DNA of 30,000 nt. It comes from Chrysomallon squamiferum (lineage: Eukaryota; Mollusca; Gastropoda; Neomphalida; Peltospiridae). Positions 1-11,228 of the stretch are shown one piece after another. The notes below the pieces were generated by a model, which had not been told where the DNA came from, made no database searches, and saw only the letters and a program-made list of their open reading frames with translations. The DNA lies in contig CM022676.1 in NCBI GenBank assembly GCA_012295275.1, forward strand, positions 9,321,086 to 9,351,085, read 5' to 3'. The translations under genes were made by a program, and so were the position numbers. Numbering within the stretch: position 1 is the stretch's first letter; each line of letters starts with the position of its first letter.

Positions 1-737
1 TTAAAAAAAAAAAAATCAATAGCAACCAAGTCACTGACCATCCACTGATTACAATCAGCCCTGCCCCTGCCCCACCCACTTAATATATCACCCCTCCTGA
101 CACAAGTCTAATAAACATAATTTTAATTACACACATTTTGTTCCTGGCTGACTTACTTGGTTTTAACCTGGGCCTAGAATCTTTATCCCATTATTCAAGA
201 TTTACATTCTGGACAGCCCAGTATGACAATGGGCACGATTTGTATTATGGACAGGTTAAACCGTTGCGACATGAACTGAGGTGACAGACAGACAATGGTG
301 GACAGAAAAAGAAGAAAGAAAAGAATGTTGTTCTATTATCAGAACATCTTTCTGTGGTTTCCTCAAAAGGAGAGTTCCATTCTGATGAAATGTTTGTATC
401 GTATTTCGGTTACAAATGGTTAAGTAAATGTTTTTTCTTCTTCTTCTTCTTCAAGTTGTACCTGATACAGGATACACTGTGATAAACTGTATCATGTATT
501 TCATACTGACGTATCATTTACTTCATTTTAATCCTAGGATTTGTGAATACAAGATTCAGAAAACAAAACAAAAACAGAGCAAAAAGCTAAAATAAATAAA
601 TTTAAAAAAAAGTCGAACAACAACAAAAATTCGACTAAAATAATAACAGAAAATAAAAAATAAGTGAATATAAAACAAACAAAAATAAACATCAGACATA
701 CCCACATCAACACAACTCAAAGATAAATACATGCATA

Positions 738-741
<4 letters not shown>

Positions 742-819
<78 letters not shown>

Positions 820-879
820 CGAGAGAAAGACAGAGAAAGAGAGAGAGAACGAGAGAAAGAGAGAGAGAGAGAAAGAGAG

Positions 880-958
<79 letters not shown>
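742..958. repeat. (GA)n microsatellite, 217 bp
   Basis: Long GA repeat with a central interrupted part containing GAAC and GACA variants (807-870), followed by a purer tract. The interruptions recur with regular spacing, suggesting internal duplication. Open frames here encode only repeated arginine-glutamate or serine-leucine and are not genes. Confidence 0.97.
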
Positions 959-962
<4 letters not shown>

Positions 963-1170
963 CTGGGGGGTAATCAACATATACGACATACCAAAAAAAA
1001 AACCAAAATAAAATAAACAGGATCAAGCAGGATTTGAACCAGGAACCTATGAGACTAAACAAAACTGTGCATAAACAGGAAATGTGGCTGGCACTTTAAT
1101 GAGATTTCTTTCCTGAAATTCTTTGTTGAATTTGTAAACAGTCTGAAAGTCTCAGAGATTCCTTCACTCT

Positions 1171-1439
1171 GACATCTGGATTATGTTTAGATTGTTTAGC
1201 AAGAGGAAAAGTGCATGGGTACCATAGTTAACATAATAAAACACTGGTATTAGAAAGCAGTGATGATAATGATGGTAGTGATGATGATAGTGATGATGAT
1301 GATGATGATGATGATTACAAAGAAAAAGACTTCTGGATTATGTTAAGATTGTTTGGTTGAGGTCAAAATTTAGAAATTCATGGGTACCATATTTAACATA
1401 ATAAAAAACTGGTATTAAAAAATTAAAAGATAATGATAG

Positions 1440-1480
<41 letters not shown>

Positions 1481-1759
1481 ACAAAGAAAAAGAGTTCTGG
1501 ATTATGTTTAGATTGTTTGGATGAGGTCGAAATTTAGAAATTCGTGGGTACCATATTTAACATAATAAAAACTGGTATTGAAAAGTTTAAAGATAATAAT
1601 AGTGATGATAGTGATGATAATGATGATGATGATGATGATGATTACAAAACATTGACATCTGGTTCATGTTTAGACTGTTTGGATGAACTTGAAATTCAAT
1701 AATAAATGGTACAATATTTAACTTGTAAATGATGATGATGATTATTATTATTATTATTA

Positions 1760-1850
<91 letters not shown>

Positions 1851-2098
1851 CTCTTGGAAACAAAGAGACATCTGGATTCTGTTAGATTGTTTGAACTAGG
1901 CTGAAATTCTGAAATATATCCTATCATACTTAACAAAATATGATGATAGTAATGATGATAGTGATGATAGTGATGATGATGATGATGATAAAATTATAAA
2001 CACATTGGCATCTAGATACTGTTTAGATATTTTTGACCAGACTGAAAATGTAGAAATATGTTTTACCATATTTAACACAATAAATATAAATTCTCTCT
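1171..2098. repeat. Minisatellite of about 90-220-bp units, each with its own microsatellite
   Basis: About six degenerate units start with ACATCTGGATTATGTTTAG and contain TTGTTTG, GGTACCATATTTAACATAA and then a (GAT)n block. In the fourth unit the block has become (ATT)n, and in the sixth it has become CT-rich. Units begin near 1171, 1330, 1494, 1651, 1870 and 2008. Confidence 0.88.
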
Positions 2099-2176
2099 CT
2101 CTCTTTTTCTATCTCTCTCTCTCTTTCTCTCTCTCTTTATTTCCCTCTGATCCTCTCCCTATCTCTTACTTTATCG

Positions 2177-2208
<32 letters not shown>

Positions 2209-2333
2209 CTCCATTATATATAAATATGTACAAACATTACTTTCACATCTATAACATACTCACTCATTCTGTTGAATATTAATACACATATACATACACA
2301 TTCACATGCACACATAAACATTCACACACACAC

Positions 2334-2394
<61 letters not shown>

Positions 2395-2400
2395 CATACA
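2090..2400. repeat. CT, TA and CA microsatellites
   Basis: An interrupted CT tract (2090-2160) is followed by (TA)n at 2176-2204 and by (CA)n at about 2323-2392. No coding signal. Confidence 0.95.
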
Positions 2401-2737
2401 TATACACAACCACAAAACGTTTTTCATACACAAAAACTACCACAGTGACAATTATGGGATGAAATACGGTAAACATCTTTTTCGTGGATATTGTTGTGTC
2501 CCAGACAAAATGTTCCCCGACTCCAGAGAGATTTCCATTTACCAGTCCAGATAGCATCTGCTTTTAAACTTCATCCTTAAGCACATCAGTCATCTGCCAA
2601 CAGGGGGCGCTGTATATTGACTGTTTCAAGTTTGCCAAACAAGATACAGTTGAAGGGAAATCGCATCTTTCATTTCAGCAAGTACAAAGATGGTGCTTGA
2701 CTTGTTAAGTTCATTATGTTTGTTTATGCTAAATGTG

Positions 2738-2740
<3 letters not shown>
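2401..2740. other. Unique sequence without a recognised gene
   Basis: A non-repetitive stretch of mixed composition between microsatellites. A minus-strand open frame (2279-2557) includes a hydrophobic run, VFHPIIVTVVVFVY, but there is no splice context that fits the phase-1 Ig gene, so I leave it uncalled. It contains the CTCF-like motif at 2597-2611. Confidence 0.5.
2597..2611 (+). promoter_or_regulatory. CTCF-like motif
   Basis: CCAACAGGGGGCGCT differs at one position from the CTCF core consensus as I know it (CCASYAGRGGGCRSY). It shares CAGGGGGCGCTGT with the site at 29001. Binding is inferred from the motif only. Confidence 0.4.
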
Positions 2741-2824
<84 letters not shown>

Positions 2825-2888
2825 ATTCTCTGTGTGAATGTGTCTGTATGTGTGTCTGTGTTAATGCATATGTGTGTTTGTCTGGGTG

Positions 2889-2919
<31 letters not shown>

Positions 2920-3015
2920 GTGTGTGTGTGTGTGTGTGTGTGTATGTATTTATGTATGTATGTATGTATGTTGTGTATGTATGTGTGATTGTATGTAAAC
3001 ATGCATGTGCGTGTG
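2741..3015. repeat. (CT)n, (TA)n and TG/TATG microsatellites
   Basis: A pure 80-bp CT tract (2741-2820) is followed by TG-rich sequence with (TA)n at about 2889-2906 and GTAT repeats to about 2990. Confidence 0.96.
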
Positions 3016-3556
3016 TGTTTCTCTTTCATACACTCCTGTGTGTGTGTGACTGCATGCAGTGTTTTCTGAAAGGTTTTCATCTCCCATTACAACTACTAAT
3101 CTTCTCTTGCCTCAAAGTGGCTGATGGGTGAAAATTCACTTATCTCTGTATTAACCCTTTTCAGCCTGGTCACACTCACATAAAAACAGCAGCAGCAGTA
3201 ACCCAATTGGCATCCCAAGTCCTGTTAATGTACCCCTCTGCCGTCAAGAAATAACTTGATTATTAGTAAAGCATGCTAGCCAGTAAGCTAAGACAGCGTG
3301 TGAGTGAATGAACTAGTGTGTGTATATTTTATGTGTTTTGTGTCTGTATGTGTGTGTATGTGTGTGTGTGTGTGTATGTGTTTTGTGTGTTTATATGTAG
3401 GTGTGTATATTTGTGTATGTGTGTGTGTATTTTATAAATAGGTGTGTATGTTTGCGTGTATATTTTATGTGTTGATGTGTCAGTTGTATGTCTGTCTGTG
3501 TGTATATGTATGTGTTATATAAGACATAAAGAAATTTATATTTTATTTTGTATTTT

Positions 3557-3558
<2 letters not shown>
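3016..3558. other. Non-coding stretch with TG-rich repeats
   Basis: Unique sequence to about 3300, including (CAG)n-like GCAGCAGCAG at 3188, then TG-rich repeats interrupted by TTTTATGTG and TATAAATAGG. No supported gene. Confidence 0.6.
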
Positions 3559-3609
<51 letters not shown>

Positions 3610-3720
3610 TATGTACATAACCCACAAAGACATACTCCCTTCCCACCCACACACAGACACACACAATCCCCTCCCTCCCTACCTCCCTCCCCTCCCTCCC
3701 ACCCACACACACATAGAACA
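3559..3720. repeat. (CT)n then C-rich CCCT/CACA tract
   Basis: A CT tract of 48 bp (3559-3606) and then a C-rich tract with CCTCCCT and ACACAC (3645-3715). Confidence 0.93.
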
Positions 3721-3863
3721 CCAACCTAAACTCTCTCAATGTTGACCCATCAATCATATACTATTTTCTAAACGACAAATCATGCATTTAGTTTTGACAG
3801 ACCGTAAATTGGCAAACTTTGTGAGCTCACCTGATATGTTCCCATTCAGTTTTAAACTGGAAT

Positions 3864-3894
<31 letters not shown>

Positions 3895-4084
3895 ACCCAC
3901 TAATCTATTATATACAACATGCGACAGACACTTTTGAGTTAAATAAATTAATGTATATTCCTTTGCCAAGATTTTAGCGAGATTCTGGAATTTTTTTTTT
4001 TTTCAAATAATTGTTTCCAGAAGAAGAAGAAGAATAAGAAAAAAAAAATCAATTAATATTTTTAAGCAGCTTATCAAATGTGTG

Positions 4085-4440
4085 GTTAGGAGACAAATTT
4101 ATTAAGTGGTTATGTATGCTGTCTCCATAGCAACAGTATGGATTTTAATGCACTTTTAATGATTAAAAAAAAAAAAAAAATATTTAAACATGATGAGGTG
4201 ATTTGTAAGCAGTTTTCGTTTCCATAGCAACTGTATAAATGTTTGATGATGAAGATATTTAAAAAAAAAAGAAAAAAAAAAAGGATTGAGTGATTTTATG
4301 CAGTTTTCGTGTAAGATTTTTAATGTCCATTTAATGTTGAAGATTGTTGTTTAAACAAATGATGTGGAATTATCCGGTTTCCATGGCAACCAAATATATT
4401 TTAATCTATCTTCTGTGTTGAAGATATTTTTTTAAACGAT
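4085..4440. repeat. Degenerate repeats of about 100-150 bp containing X-box-like motifs
   Basis: Three recognisable units each contain CCATAGCAAC or CCATGGCAAC, then an AT-rich part with TTTTAATG or TGATGAAGATATTT and a poly-A run. A fourth, more diverged unit lacks the palindrome. The repeats explain the regular spacing of three X-box-like palindromes (4121, 4218, 4377). Confidence 0.65.
4377..4390. promoter_or_regulatory. RFX X-box-like palindrome
   Basis: GTTTCCATGGCAAC closely fits the X-box consensus bound by RFX factors (GTTNCCATGGNAAC). Similar sites are at 4121-4134, 4218-4231, 4983-4996, 5637-5649 and 6792-6804. Function is inferred. Confidence 0.45.
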
Positions 4441-4604
4441 TTTTATGAAGAATGAAAATTATTTTATATATTATTTTATTCTTTCTAATTTTATATTATC
4501 TTGTGGTATTATTATATTACTGTTACCTTGTTATATTGTATTATTTTATGTTATGTTTGATTGTATTAAATTATTTTATGTTTTAGAATAGTTTGTGTTT
4601 GTCT

Positions 4605-4608
<4 letters not shown>

Positions 4609-4646
<38 letters not shown>

Positions 4647-4699
4647 ATGTGTGTGTGTGTATGTGTGTGTGTGTATGTATGTGTGTGTGTGTGTGTGTG
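4609..4699. repeat. (GT)n microsatellite
   Basis: About 90 bp of GT with a few TATG interruptions. Confidence 0.96.
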
Positions 4700-5084
4700 A
4701 AAATTCTCACAAGAAAAATATTTGAAATACTGAATGTTTTTTAAGCTGTAACAACAGATACCATTAACAAGAAAAAAAAAAAAGAAATCAAAATCAAAAC
4801 ATTTATTTGAAAAATAAAGAAAATTTATCTAAATCTGTTTTGTCTTAACACAACCTACACTTTACATGTTTCTTTCTGCTCAAAACAAGAAATTTTTCAC
4901 AGAATTATAAAAACAGACTTAAAAACAGTTTCTGAATTGGTCAGCCATCTGAAAGTTATCAAATGTCACATTTCATCCAGTCGTTGCTACGGTAACCGAA
5001 AGCAAAAATTAATAGCTGAACATTTGAACTTCACTTTAATTTCGCTCCGAATGTGTTTGATAATCTTTTTTTCTTTCTTTTTCA

Positions 5085-5118
<34 letters not shown>

Positions 5119-5177
5119 ATGAATTTAATGAGTGTGATTTTTGATGTCTGCCTGCCTTCTACTATTTTTATTTTTCA

Positions 5178-5179
<2 letters not shown>
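4700..5179. other. Non-coding AT-rich stretch
   Basis: Mixed AT-rich sequence with an X-box-like 14-mer at 4983-4996 (GTTGCTACGGTAAC) and a poly-T tract at 5085-5112. No gene seen. Confidence 0.6.
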
Positions 5180-5212
<33 letters not shown>

Positions 5213-5352
5213 GTGTCAGTGTAAACCCTGTTTATATTTAGTTTCTTTTTTTATTTATTATATATATATATATATATATATTTTTATTAATTATTTAACT
5301 TACTTCCTTTAAAAGTAAAATAATAATAATAATAATAATAATAGTAGCAGTA

Positions 5353-5388
<36 letters not shown>

Positions 5389-5389
5389 G

Positions 5390-5420
<31 letters not shown>

Positions 5421-5434
5421 AATAAATAAATAAT
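5180..5434. repeat. CT, TA and AAT/AAAT microsatellites
   Basis: (CT)n at 5180-5209, (TA)n at about 5259-5280 and (AAT)n running into (AAAT)n at 5318-5433. Confidence 0.95.
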
Positions 5435-5868
5435 AGAAATAATAATGATAACAAAAACAACATTTATAATAATACTTATGATTAAATAATACAGTAAAGA
5501 AAAAAATTATCATTTTAAATAAATCTGACAATTATTCTAAAATTCCAGGTATTGTATTTAAATATTTTACTTCTTCCTTTCTTTTTATCTTTTTATCTAT
5601 ATCTCCATCTGTCTGTCTGTGTGTCTTTCTATCTCTGTTGCTAAGCAACCATCCATCTATCCTTACCTATCTATCTATCTTTATTATTATTATTTTTTTT
5701 TTTTTGTATCATTTTTCTTTCTTTCACTTTTTTTCGTTCTTTCGGAATTTCACTCATTTTCTGTTCTTTTTTTCATCTTCCAAAAAAATGAAAATAAAAA
5801 AAAATAATAATAAACCAGAAAGTTTTTCAAACTAAACTGACAGAGCCAGTTTCCTTATACTAATCACC

Positions 5869-5870
<2 letters not shown>

Positions 5871-5908
<38 letters not shown>
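5871..5908. repeat. Poly-A tract of 38 bp
   Basis: A pure A run. It is directly followed by a cluster of CAGGT motifs. Confidence 0.97.
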
Positions 5909-5911
<3 letters not shown>

Positions 5912-5913
5912 TT

Positions 5914-5949
5914 CAGGTGAGTACAGGTGACAGGTGAAATTGAGCAGGT
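5914..5949 (+). promoter_or_regulatory. CAGGTG/CAGGTA E-box cluster
   Basis: Four CAGGT hexamers lie within about 36 bp: three CAGGTG and one CAGGTA. These are the E-box type bound by Snail, ZEB and E-protein factors. Only the motif spacing supports a function. Confidence 0.35.
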
Positions 5950-6016
5950 AACGATAAACATACCTACATACACACTCCATTTTTACTTGTCACTTTCGTC
6001 AGTTCAATAACATCAG

Positions 6017-6029
6017 AGGTCAGAGGTCA
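6017..6029 (+). promoter_or_regulatory. Nuclear receptor DR1 element
   Basis: AGGTCAGAGGTCA is a perfect direct repeat of AGGTCA spaced by one base, the type bound by RXR, HNF4 and COUP-TF receptors. A further half site, AGGTCA, lies at 6186-6191. Function is inferred from the motif. Confidence 0.45.
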
Positions 6030-6077
6030 AGAAAAGAAAACAAATAAAAAATAAAAAATAAAAAACAACAACATTTT

Positions 6078-6690
6078 ACTGAGAGAAGGAAGCTGAACTT
6101 AAAGGTAAGAGAGAGATAGAAAGAAGAAAAATGGAGGAATGAAAGAATGAAGGAAAGAAGAAAAAACCTGTAAGAAAGAGAGAAGAGGTCAGAGAGAAAG
6201 GAAGAGATAAGAAGTTATTGTTTAAGAAAATGAAAGAAAGAAAAATACAAAAATTATTAATAAATGTGAAAGAAAGAAAGAAAGAAAAAGTAAAAATATA
6301 AAGAATGAATGATGAATATGCAGTAAAGTAAGTTGGTGAGAGAAAAAGAAAGATGGAAGAACAGAGGAAGAGATGAAAGTAAGAATGAATCAAATAATAA
6401 TTTTTTTATTTAAAAAAAAAGAAGTAATAATGACTGAATAACAAAAGTTAAAAAAAGGAGGAAATAATGAAAGTAAGAAATAAAAAAGAAGAAAAAAAAC
6501 AACAAAGTATAAATTTATTAATAAACAAGAAAAAAGAATAATTTATAAAGTTTTAAAAAGAAATAAAAAAAAGTAAAAACAAAGCGTAAAGAGATTGAAA
6601 AAAAAACAACTAATAAGTGAAAAAATAAAATAAAAACCAGGAAAACGAATGAAATAAATAACAATAAAATGACCATAAATACAGAACAGA
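6078..6690. repeat. Purine-rich tract
   Basis: About 600 bp strongly biased to A and G on the plus strand (GAAAGA, GAATGA, AAAGAAGA). Such homopurine tracts can form triplexes. Open frames here are low-complexity and uncalled. Confidence 0.8.
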
Positions 6691-6896
6691 AGTTTTAATG
6701 TGTGTAAAACATGCTTTGTAGACATTTAAACAGAAATACATGTTATTTTTACACATGTACAGTTTGTTCTATAAATGGGTTAATAGGTAATGTTGCTAGG
6801 CAACAGAGTAACAGTCATACTTTCATACCAACATTAAAACAGAACTACATTAATTATGTATGTGTATATATACCTCCTCTGTTGAGTTTGAATTTA

Positions 6897-7108
6897 TCTC
6901 TCTCTCTTTCAGCACCTCTCCATTTTTTTTTCTTTCTCTCCACTGTTCTGTTTCTTTCTCTCATGCTCATCTCTCTCTCTCATTCTCATTTCTCTCTCTC
7001 TCTCTCTCTCTCATTCTCATCTATCTCTCTCTCATTCTCATTTTTTTTCTCCCTCTCATTCTCATCTCTCTCTCATTTCTCTCTCATTCTCATCTCTCTC
7101 ATTCTCAT

Positions 7109-7179
<71 letters not shown>
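6897..7179. repeat. (CT)n microsatellite with CATTCTCAT interruptions
   Basis: CT-rich tract in which CATTCTCAT occurs at fairly regular spacing (6970-7110), then a pure CT run of about 70 bp. Confidence 0.95.
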
Positions 7180-7183
<4 letters not shown>

Positions 7184-7629
7184 ACTACATACATCCACAG
7201 CAACATTTTAAAACTTTCATACTATCTCAATTGTTTTCTAAAATTCTGAAAAAAAAGAAAAAAGAAAAAAAAAAGCCTCTGGCACCTTCTCCTAGCAATT
7301 TATCTACCTTATCTCAGGTATAACATTTTTACCTGTAAAGTAATTTACCTATATTATCAAATCTACAGCATTTACACCTGCAAGGTATAAATTAAAACTT
7401 GTCTTGATTGTATTTACCTGATAACCTCTAGCTGGTTAATAATATATTTTGATAAATAACTGATTATTTATTTATTTTTTAATTTTTTAAGGTTATTCAG
7501 GTATTTATTTGTTTCATGTTAAAAGTTTATCACTATATGTTGTCTTGATGAACATAATAAATAAATAAAAAAACAAAATAAACTAATATTTTATTTTTAT
7601 TTGTGATATGATACTTGTTTATTTCTTTC

Positions 7630-7630
<1 letters not shown>
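7180..7630. other. Non-coding stretch with repeated ACCTG/CAGGT
   Basis: AT-rich sequence with several ACCTG, CAGGTA and CACCTG motifs between 7310 and 7430, probably a degenerate repeat. No gene seen. Confidence 0.5.
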
Positions 7631-7633
<3 letters not shown>

Positions 7634-7685
<52 letters not shown>

Positions 7686-8170
7686 TTTAATGAATGACAA
7701 TAAGTTTGAAAATGATGTTTATCATTGTTATTGTTATTATTGTTGTTATTGTTGTTGTTGTTTTTGTTGTAACTGATTTTAAATAGATTTTACAATCAGC
7801 CCACAAACCTATACATAAGAAAATAAATAAACAAATAAATAAATAAATAAACAAGCAAAAAAATAAAAAAATACTACTACTACTACTACTAATAATAATA
7901 AATAAATAAATAAAAATAAATAAATAAACAATAAATAGAAGGAAAACAAATAATAAATAAATAAATAAACAAAAAAAAATAAATAAATAAAAAAAATAAA
8001 AATAATAAAAAAAAAATAAATAAAACAAACAAATAGAAATAAATAAATAAAACAATAAATAGAAACAATTAAATAAATAAATAAATAAATAGAAACAAGC
8101 AAATTAATAAATAAATAAATAAAGCAATATATAGAAACAAATAAATAAATAAATAAATAAATAAATAAAT
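7634..8170. repeat. (GT)n and (AAAT)n microsatellites
   Basis: (GT)n at 7634-7682, a TTG-rich segment to 7770, and a long AAAT/AAAC repeat from about 7818 to 8170 with a short (ACT)n at 7873-7891. Confidence 0.95.
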
Positions 8171-8219
8171 ATTTACCTACAAAACTTGTAACTTACAAAA
8201 CTAAAAAATATATTTATTC

Positions 8220-8470
8220 AAAAACAGTAAGCCATTCATAGCCTGAGAAAATATTTCACCAATCAGTTGGTTCATTCTTTTCCCTTTTCCCTGCTTTTTC
8301 AAAATGGCTACCACCTGTCTTTAACCAGACTCAGATAACAAAGAAAAGAAAAACATGGCCGAACACAGAAACTTTACACAGAAGTCTTTTTATAATTTTA
8401 TCACCTTTTGGCAGGAAATGCACACCAAAATGGTGAAAGGTCATGGAAGATTGACCTTTTGAAAGGTGAA
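8220..8470. other. Unique sequence with stacked inverted repeats
   Basis: Non-repetitive sequence with a CCAAT motif (8260), AAAATGGC (8301) and a perfect inverted repeat AAAGGTCA (8436-8443) and TGACCTTT (8452-8459). A second imperfect pair is CACCTTTTGG and CCAAAATGGTG. Possibly regulatory; no gene seen. Confidence 0.4.
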
Positions 8471-8820
8471 ATAAACACTTAAAAAGAACAATGTTATAGA
8501 CTGTTAGACTTAAAAAAAAACAATGTTATTTTTTTTTTTTGCAGCCAGAGAAAAAGTGTAATATAAAATAAAACATTGTTATACAAATATTTACATTGTT
8601 ATAAAAATATTTACATTGTTATATGAAAAATGAAACATTTTTCTAAAAATAAAAAAATGTAATAAACATAAAAAATTAAATAAAAAAAATACAAAATAAA
8701 ATATTTTTACTTGAGAATAATAAAATATTGCGATGAATAGTAAAACATTGTTTTTAAAAAGAAATTGTAATTTTTTTTTTTTAAATTGTAATGTAATATA
8801 CTGTTATACTGAAAACAATT

Positions 8821-8855
<35 letters not shown>

Positions 8856-9300
8856 ATGAGGAAAATAATACATAGTTAAATAGAAAAATAACACATTATT
8901 ATCTTAAATACTATACTTTTAAATTTTGTGATATATCAAGATTCATAAAAAAAAAAAAAAAAAAAGAAGATGAAGAAGAAGAAGAAAACTAAATGAAAAG
9001 AAAAAAGAAAAAAACAACAATAAAATCTCAATCTGTGGGGCTGTGTGGGTCAGATGGATTACCTCCCCTGTTGCTAATCCTTATACTTATCAAGTGATTT
9101 ATGTTAATGCTAATCCGGGGTAGCAGATGTTTGATTTATCTGTGTTTAATAAAGTAACAGGTGTGGAAAAAAAGTAACAGATGGAAACACCTGTATGTGG
9201 ATTTTTTTTATTATCTTTTTTAATTTTTACCTTTTTATTTTTGTTAATAATTTTTATATAGGGCATATTTAGGTTTTAGGAAAAGAGGACCAATTAATTG
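8471..9300. other. AT-rich non-coding stretch
   Basis: Repeated AACATTGTTAT motifs (8490-8760), (TA)n at 8824-8850, poly-A and GAA runs at 8948-8990. No gene seen. Confidence 0.55.
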
Positions 9301-9306
9301 ATTTAA

Positions 9307-9326
9307 CAGTAGTTGTAGTAGTAGTA

Positions 9327-9361
<35 letters not shown>

Positions 9362-9447
9362 TGTTGTTGTTGTAAATAAATGTAGTGAATGTTTTAATAT
9401 CAAACATTTTAAGTGTATGTATGTATGTATGTGGTTTGTGTGTTTGT

Positions 9448-9486
<39 letters not shown>

Positions 9487-9496
9487 TGTGTGTGTT
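9307..9496. repeat. (AGT)n, (TTG)n and (GT)n microsatellites
   Basis: (AGT)n at 9307-9360, TTG repeat to 9373, and TG repeat at 9415-9496. Confidence 0.95.
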
Positions 9497-10696
9497 ATAA
9501 ATGTATATATGACAAAAGGTAAAATACAGATGAAATATTTATATGAAAAACATATAAATAATAAACTAATATATATATTTATATATAAATAAGAAATAAA
9601 AAGGAAAAAATTTGTATCTATATAAAATTTTAAAAAAAGAAAAGAAGAAAGAAAGAAATAACAAGAAAATAAATAAATAAAAAGATAAAAATATATTTTG
9701 ATTAAATTTTTGTACAATGTGAATGCAGATTTCAAAACAATCTCAGGTAAAATTAAATTCACTGAAATTTATTTACTTAATTATGAAAATCAATTTCAGG
9801 TGAAACTATAAACAGAAAAAAATTAACTGATTAAAAGTTGTTTAGCTAACAATGAAAATGTATTTGTGAAAAGAAACCAGGTAAAAATAAAATTGATTAG
9901 AATATATTTACTTAATGATACACCTGTATATTAATCATCTACCTGTCCTTGGCTTTTGTAAAATAACATGTTTGATTAAAGTGATTTATATTTATCTTTC
10001 TTAATTTGAAAAATTAATATAATAAATACATAAACAAAAATACACACACACACATACAGGTGTTCAAACAGACACACACACAGAAACACAGACAGTAACA
10101 CAGACATATTCTCACACATACATATAAATAATCATTTCTCAAACACATGCACAGATATATATATATATACATATAACCATATGCATTATATACACACATG
10201 TACATACATAAAATGTTCACAGATATTCAGGCAATACTTGCATCTATACCAATACATACACATCTATTTTTTTTTTTTTTTTTTTGAGAATTGCTAAAAA
10301 AATAATAATATAAAATTACAACAGATTAATCAATACCACATTAAACAAATATTTTTCATTAGCCAAAGAAAATGATTACGATTTCTGCCACAACCAAAAA
10401 TCAATTGAGATAACAAATAATTGTTGTACGGAAAACAGTACGACAAAGAAATACTACTTTCCAACCCGGTATCTCATCAAGTGACCAATTTCCGTCATGT
10501 GAAAATAATCATTAAAGATATTCCAGAAGAAGAAAGGTCAGATTAAAGGATATATTGTTTGGTGTTTTTTCATTTTTTTTTTTTTTTTTTTTTTTTTTTT
10601 CCAAAATAAAATATTGATTATATGGAATCATAAAAGTAGAGAATATAAAAGAGAGAAAATTAATTTCTATCAATACATGGCATTGGCTTTATATAC
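9497..10696. other. AT-rich non-coding stretch
   Basis: Degenerate repeats of about 80 bp containing CAGGTAAAA or CAGGTGAAA (9740-9900), CA-rich sequence at 10040-10200, and poly-T tracts at 10267-10286 and about 10573-10601. I see no exon with matching phase-1 splice sites. Confidence 0.5.
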
Positions 10697-10927
10697 ATGT
10701 GTGTGTGTGTGTGTGTGTGTGTATGTCTGTGTGTATACGTGTGTATGTGTGTGTATGTGTGTGTGTGTCTGTGTGTGTGTGTATGTCTGTGTGTATGTGT
10801 GTGTATGTGTGTATGTGTGTAAGTGTGTGTGTGTGTGTGTGTGGCTGTGTATGTATGTCTGTGTGTATGTGTGTATATGTGTGTATGTGTGTATGTGTGT
10901 GTGTGTGTGTGTTTTGTGTGTGTGTGT
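10697..10927. repeat. TG/TATG microsatellite
   Basis: About 230 bp of TG repeat with regular TATGTCTG and TATGTG interruptions. Confidence 0.96.
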
Positions 10928-11090
10928 TTATGTCTCCATAACAGATATAATTATTACTTATATGTGAATATTTGTATTACATTTTTTATATTTCATCTTC
11001 ATGCATGTTTTAAACATATATAACAATCCTTGTAATCACTGAAAACAAAATTAATTTTATCCCTACTTTTAAAATTAAAATAAAATGAAG

Positions 11091-11226
11091 AATAAAACGA
11101 ACTCTTCCTGAAAAATTAAAATGAACTCTACCTTAAAATTAAAATGAACTCTTCCTGAAAAATTAAAATGAACTCTACCTGAAAAATAAAACGAACTCTA
11201 CCCTAAAACGAAAATGGACTCTACTC
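11091..11226 (-). repeat. 24-bp array next to the last visible donor
   Basis: About six units of roughly 24 bp. In the sense strand each begins GTAGAGTTCATTTTA or GAAGAGTTCATTTTA and ends TTTTTCAG, TTTTAAG or TTTTAGG. The first unit overlaps the real donor, GTGAGTAGAGT. Units therefore place a pyrimidine-rich CAG directly before a GT. Confidence 0.88.
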
Positions 11227-11228
11227 AC

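Noticed and set aside
50-290. Possible minus-strand exon ending at AA|GTAAGTCAG near 150
   Set aside because: None of the frames from the plausible CACCTCAG acceptor is open throughout with the expected phase.
2279-2557. Minus-strand frame with a hydrophobic segment that might be a membrane span for the receptor
   Set aside because: The splice context does not give a phase-1 acceptor in this frame; the AAAAGCAG acceptor leads to another frame, which ends in a stop. Too weak to call.
3754-3969. Possible 26-nt microexon between TTATTCCAG and GTGAGC
   Set aside because: Its length is not a multiple of three, and phase 1 entry gives an immediate stop.
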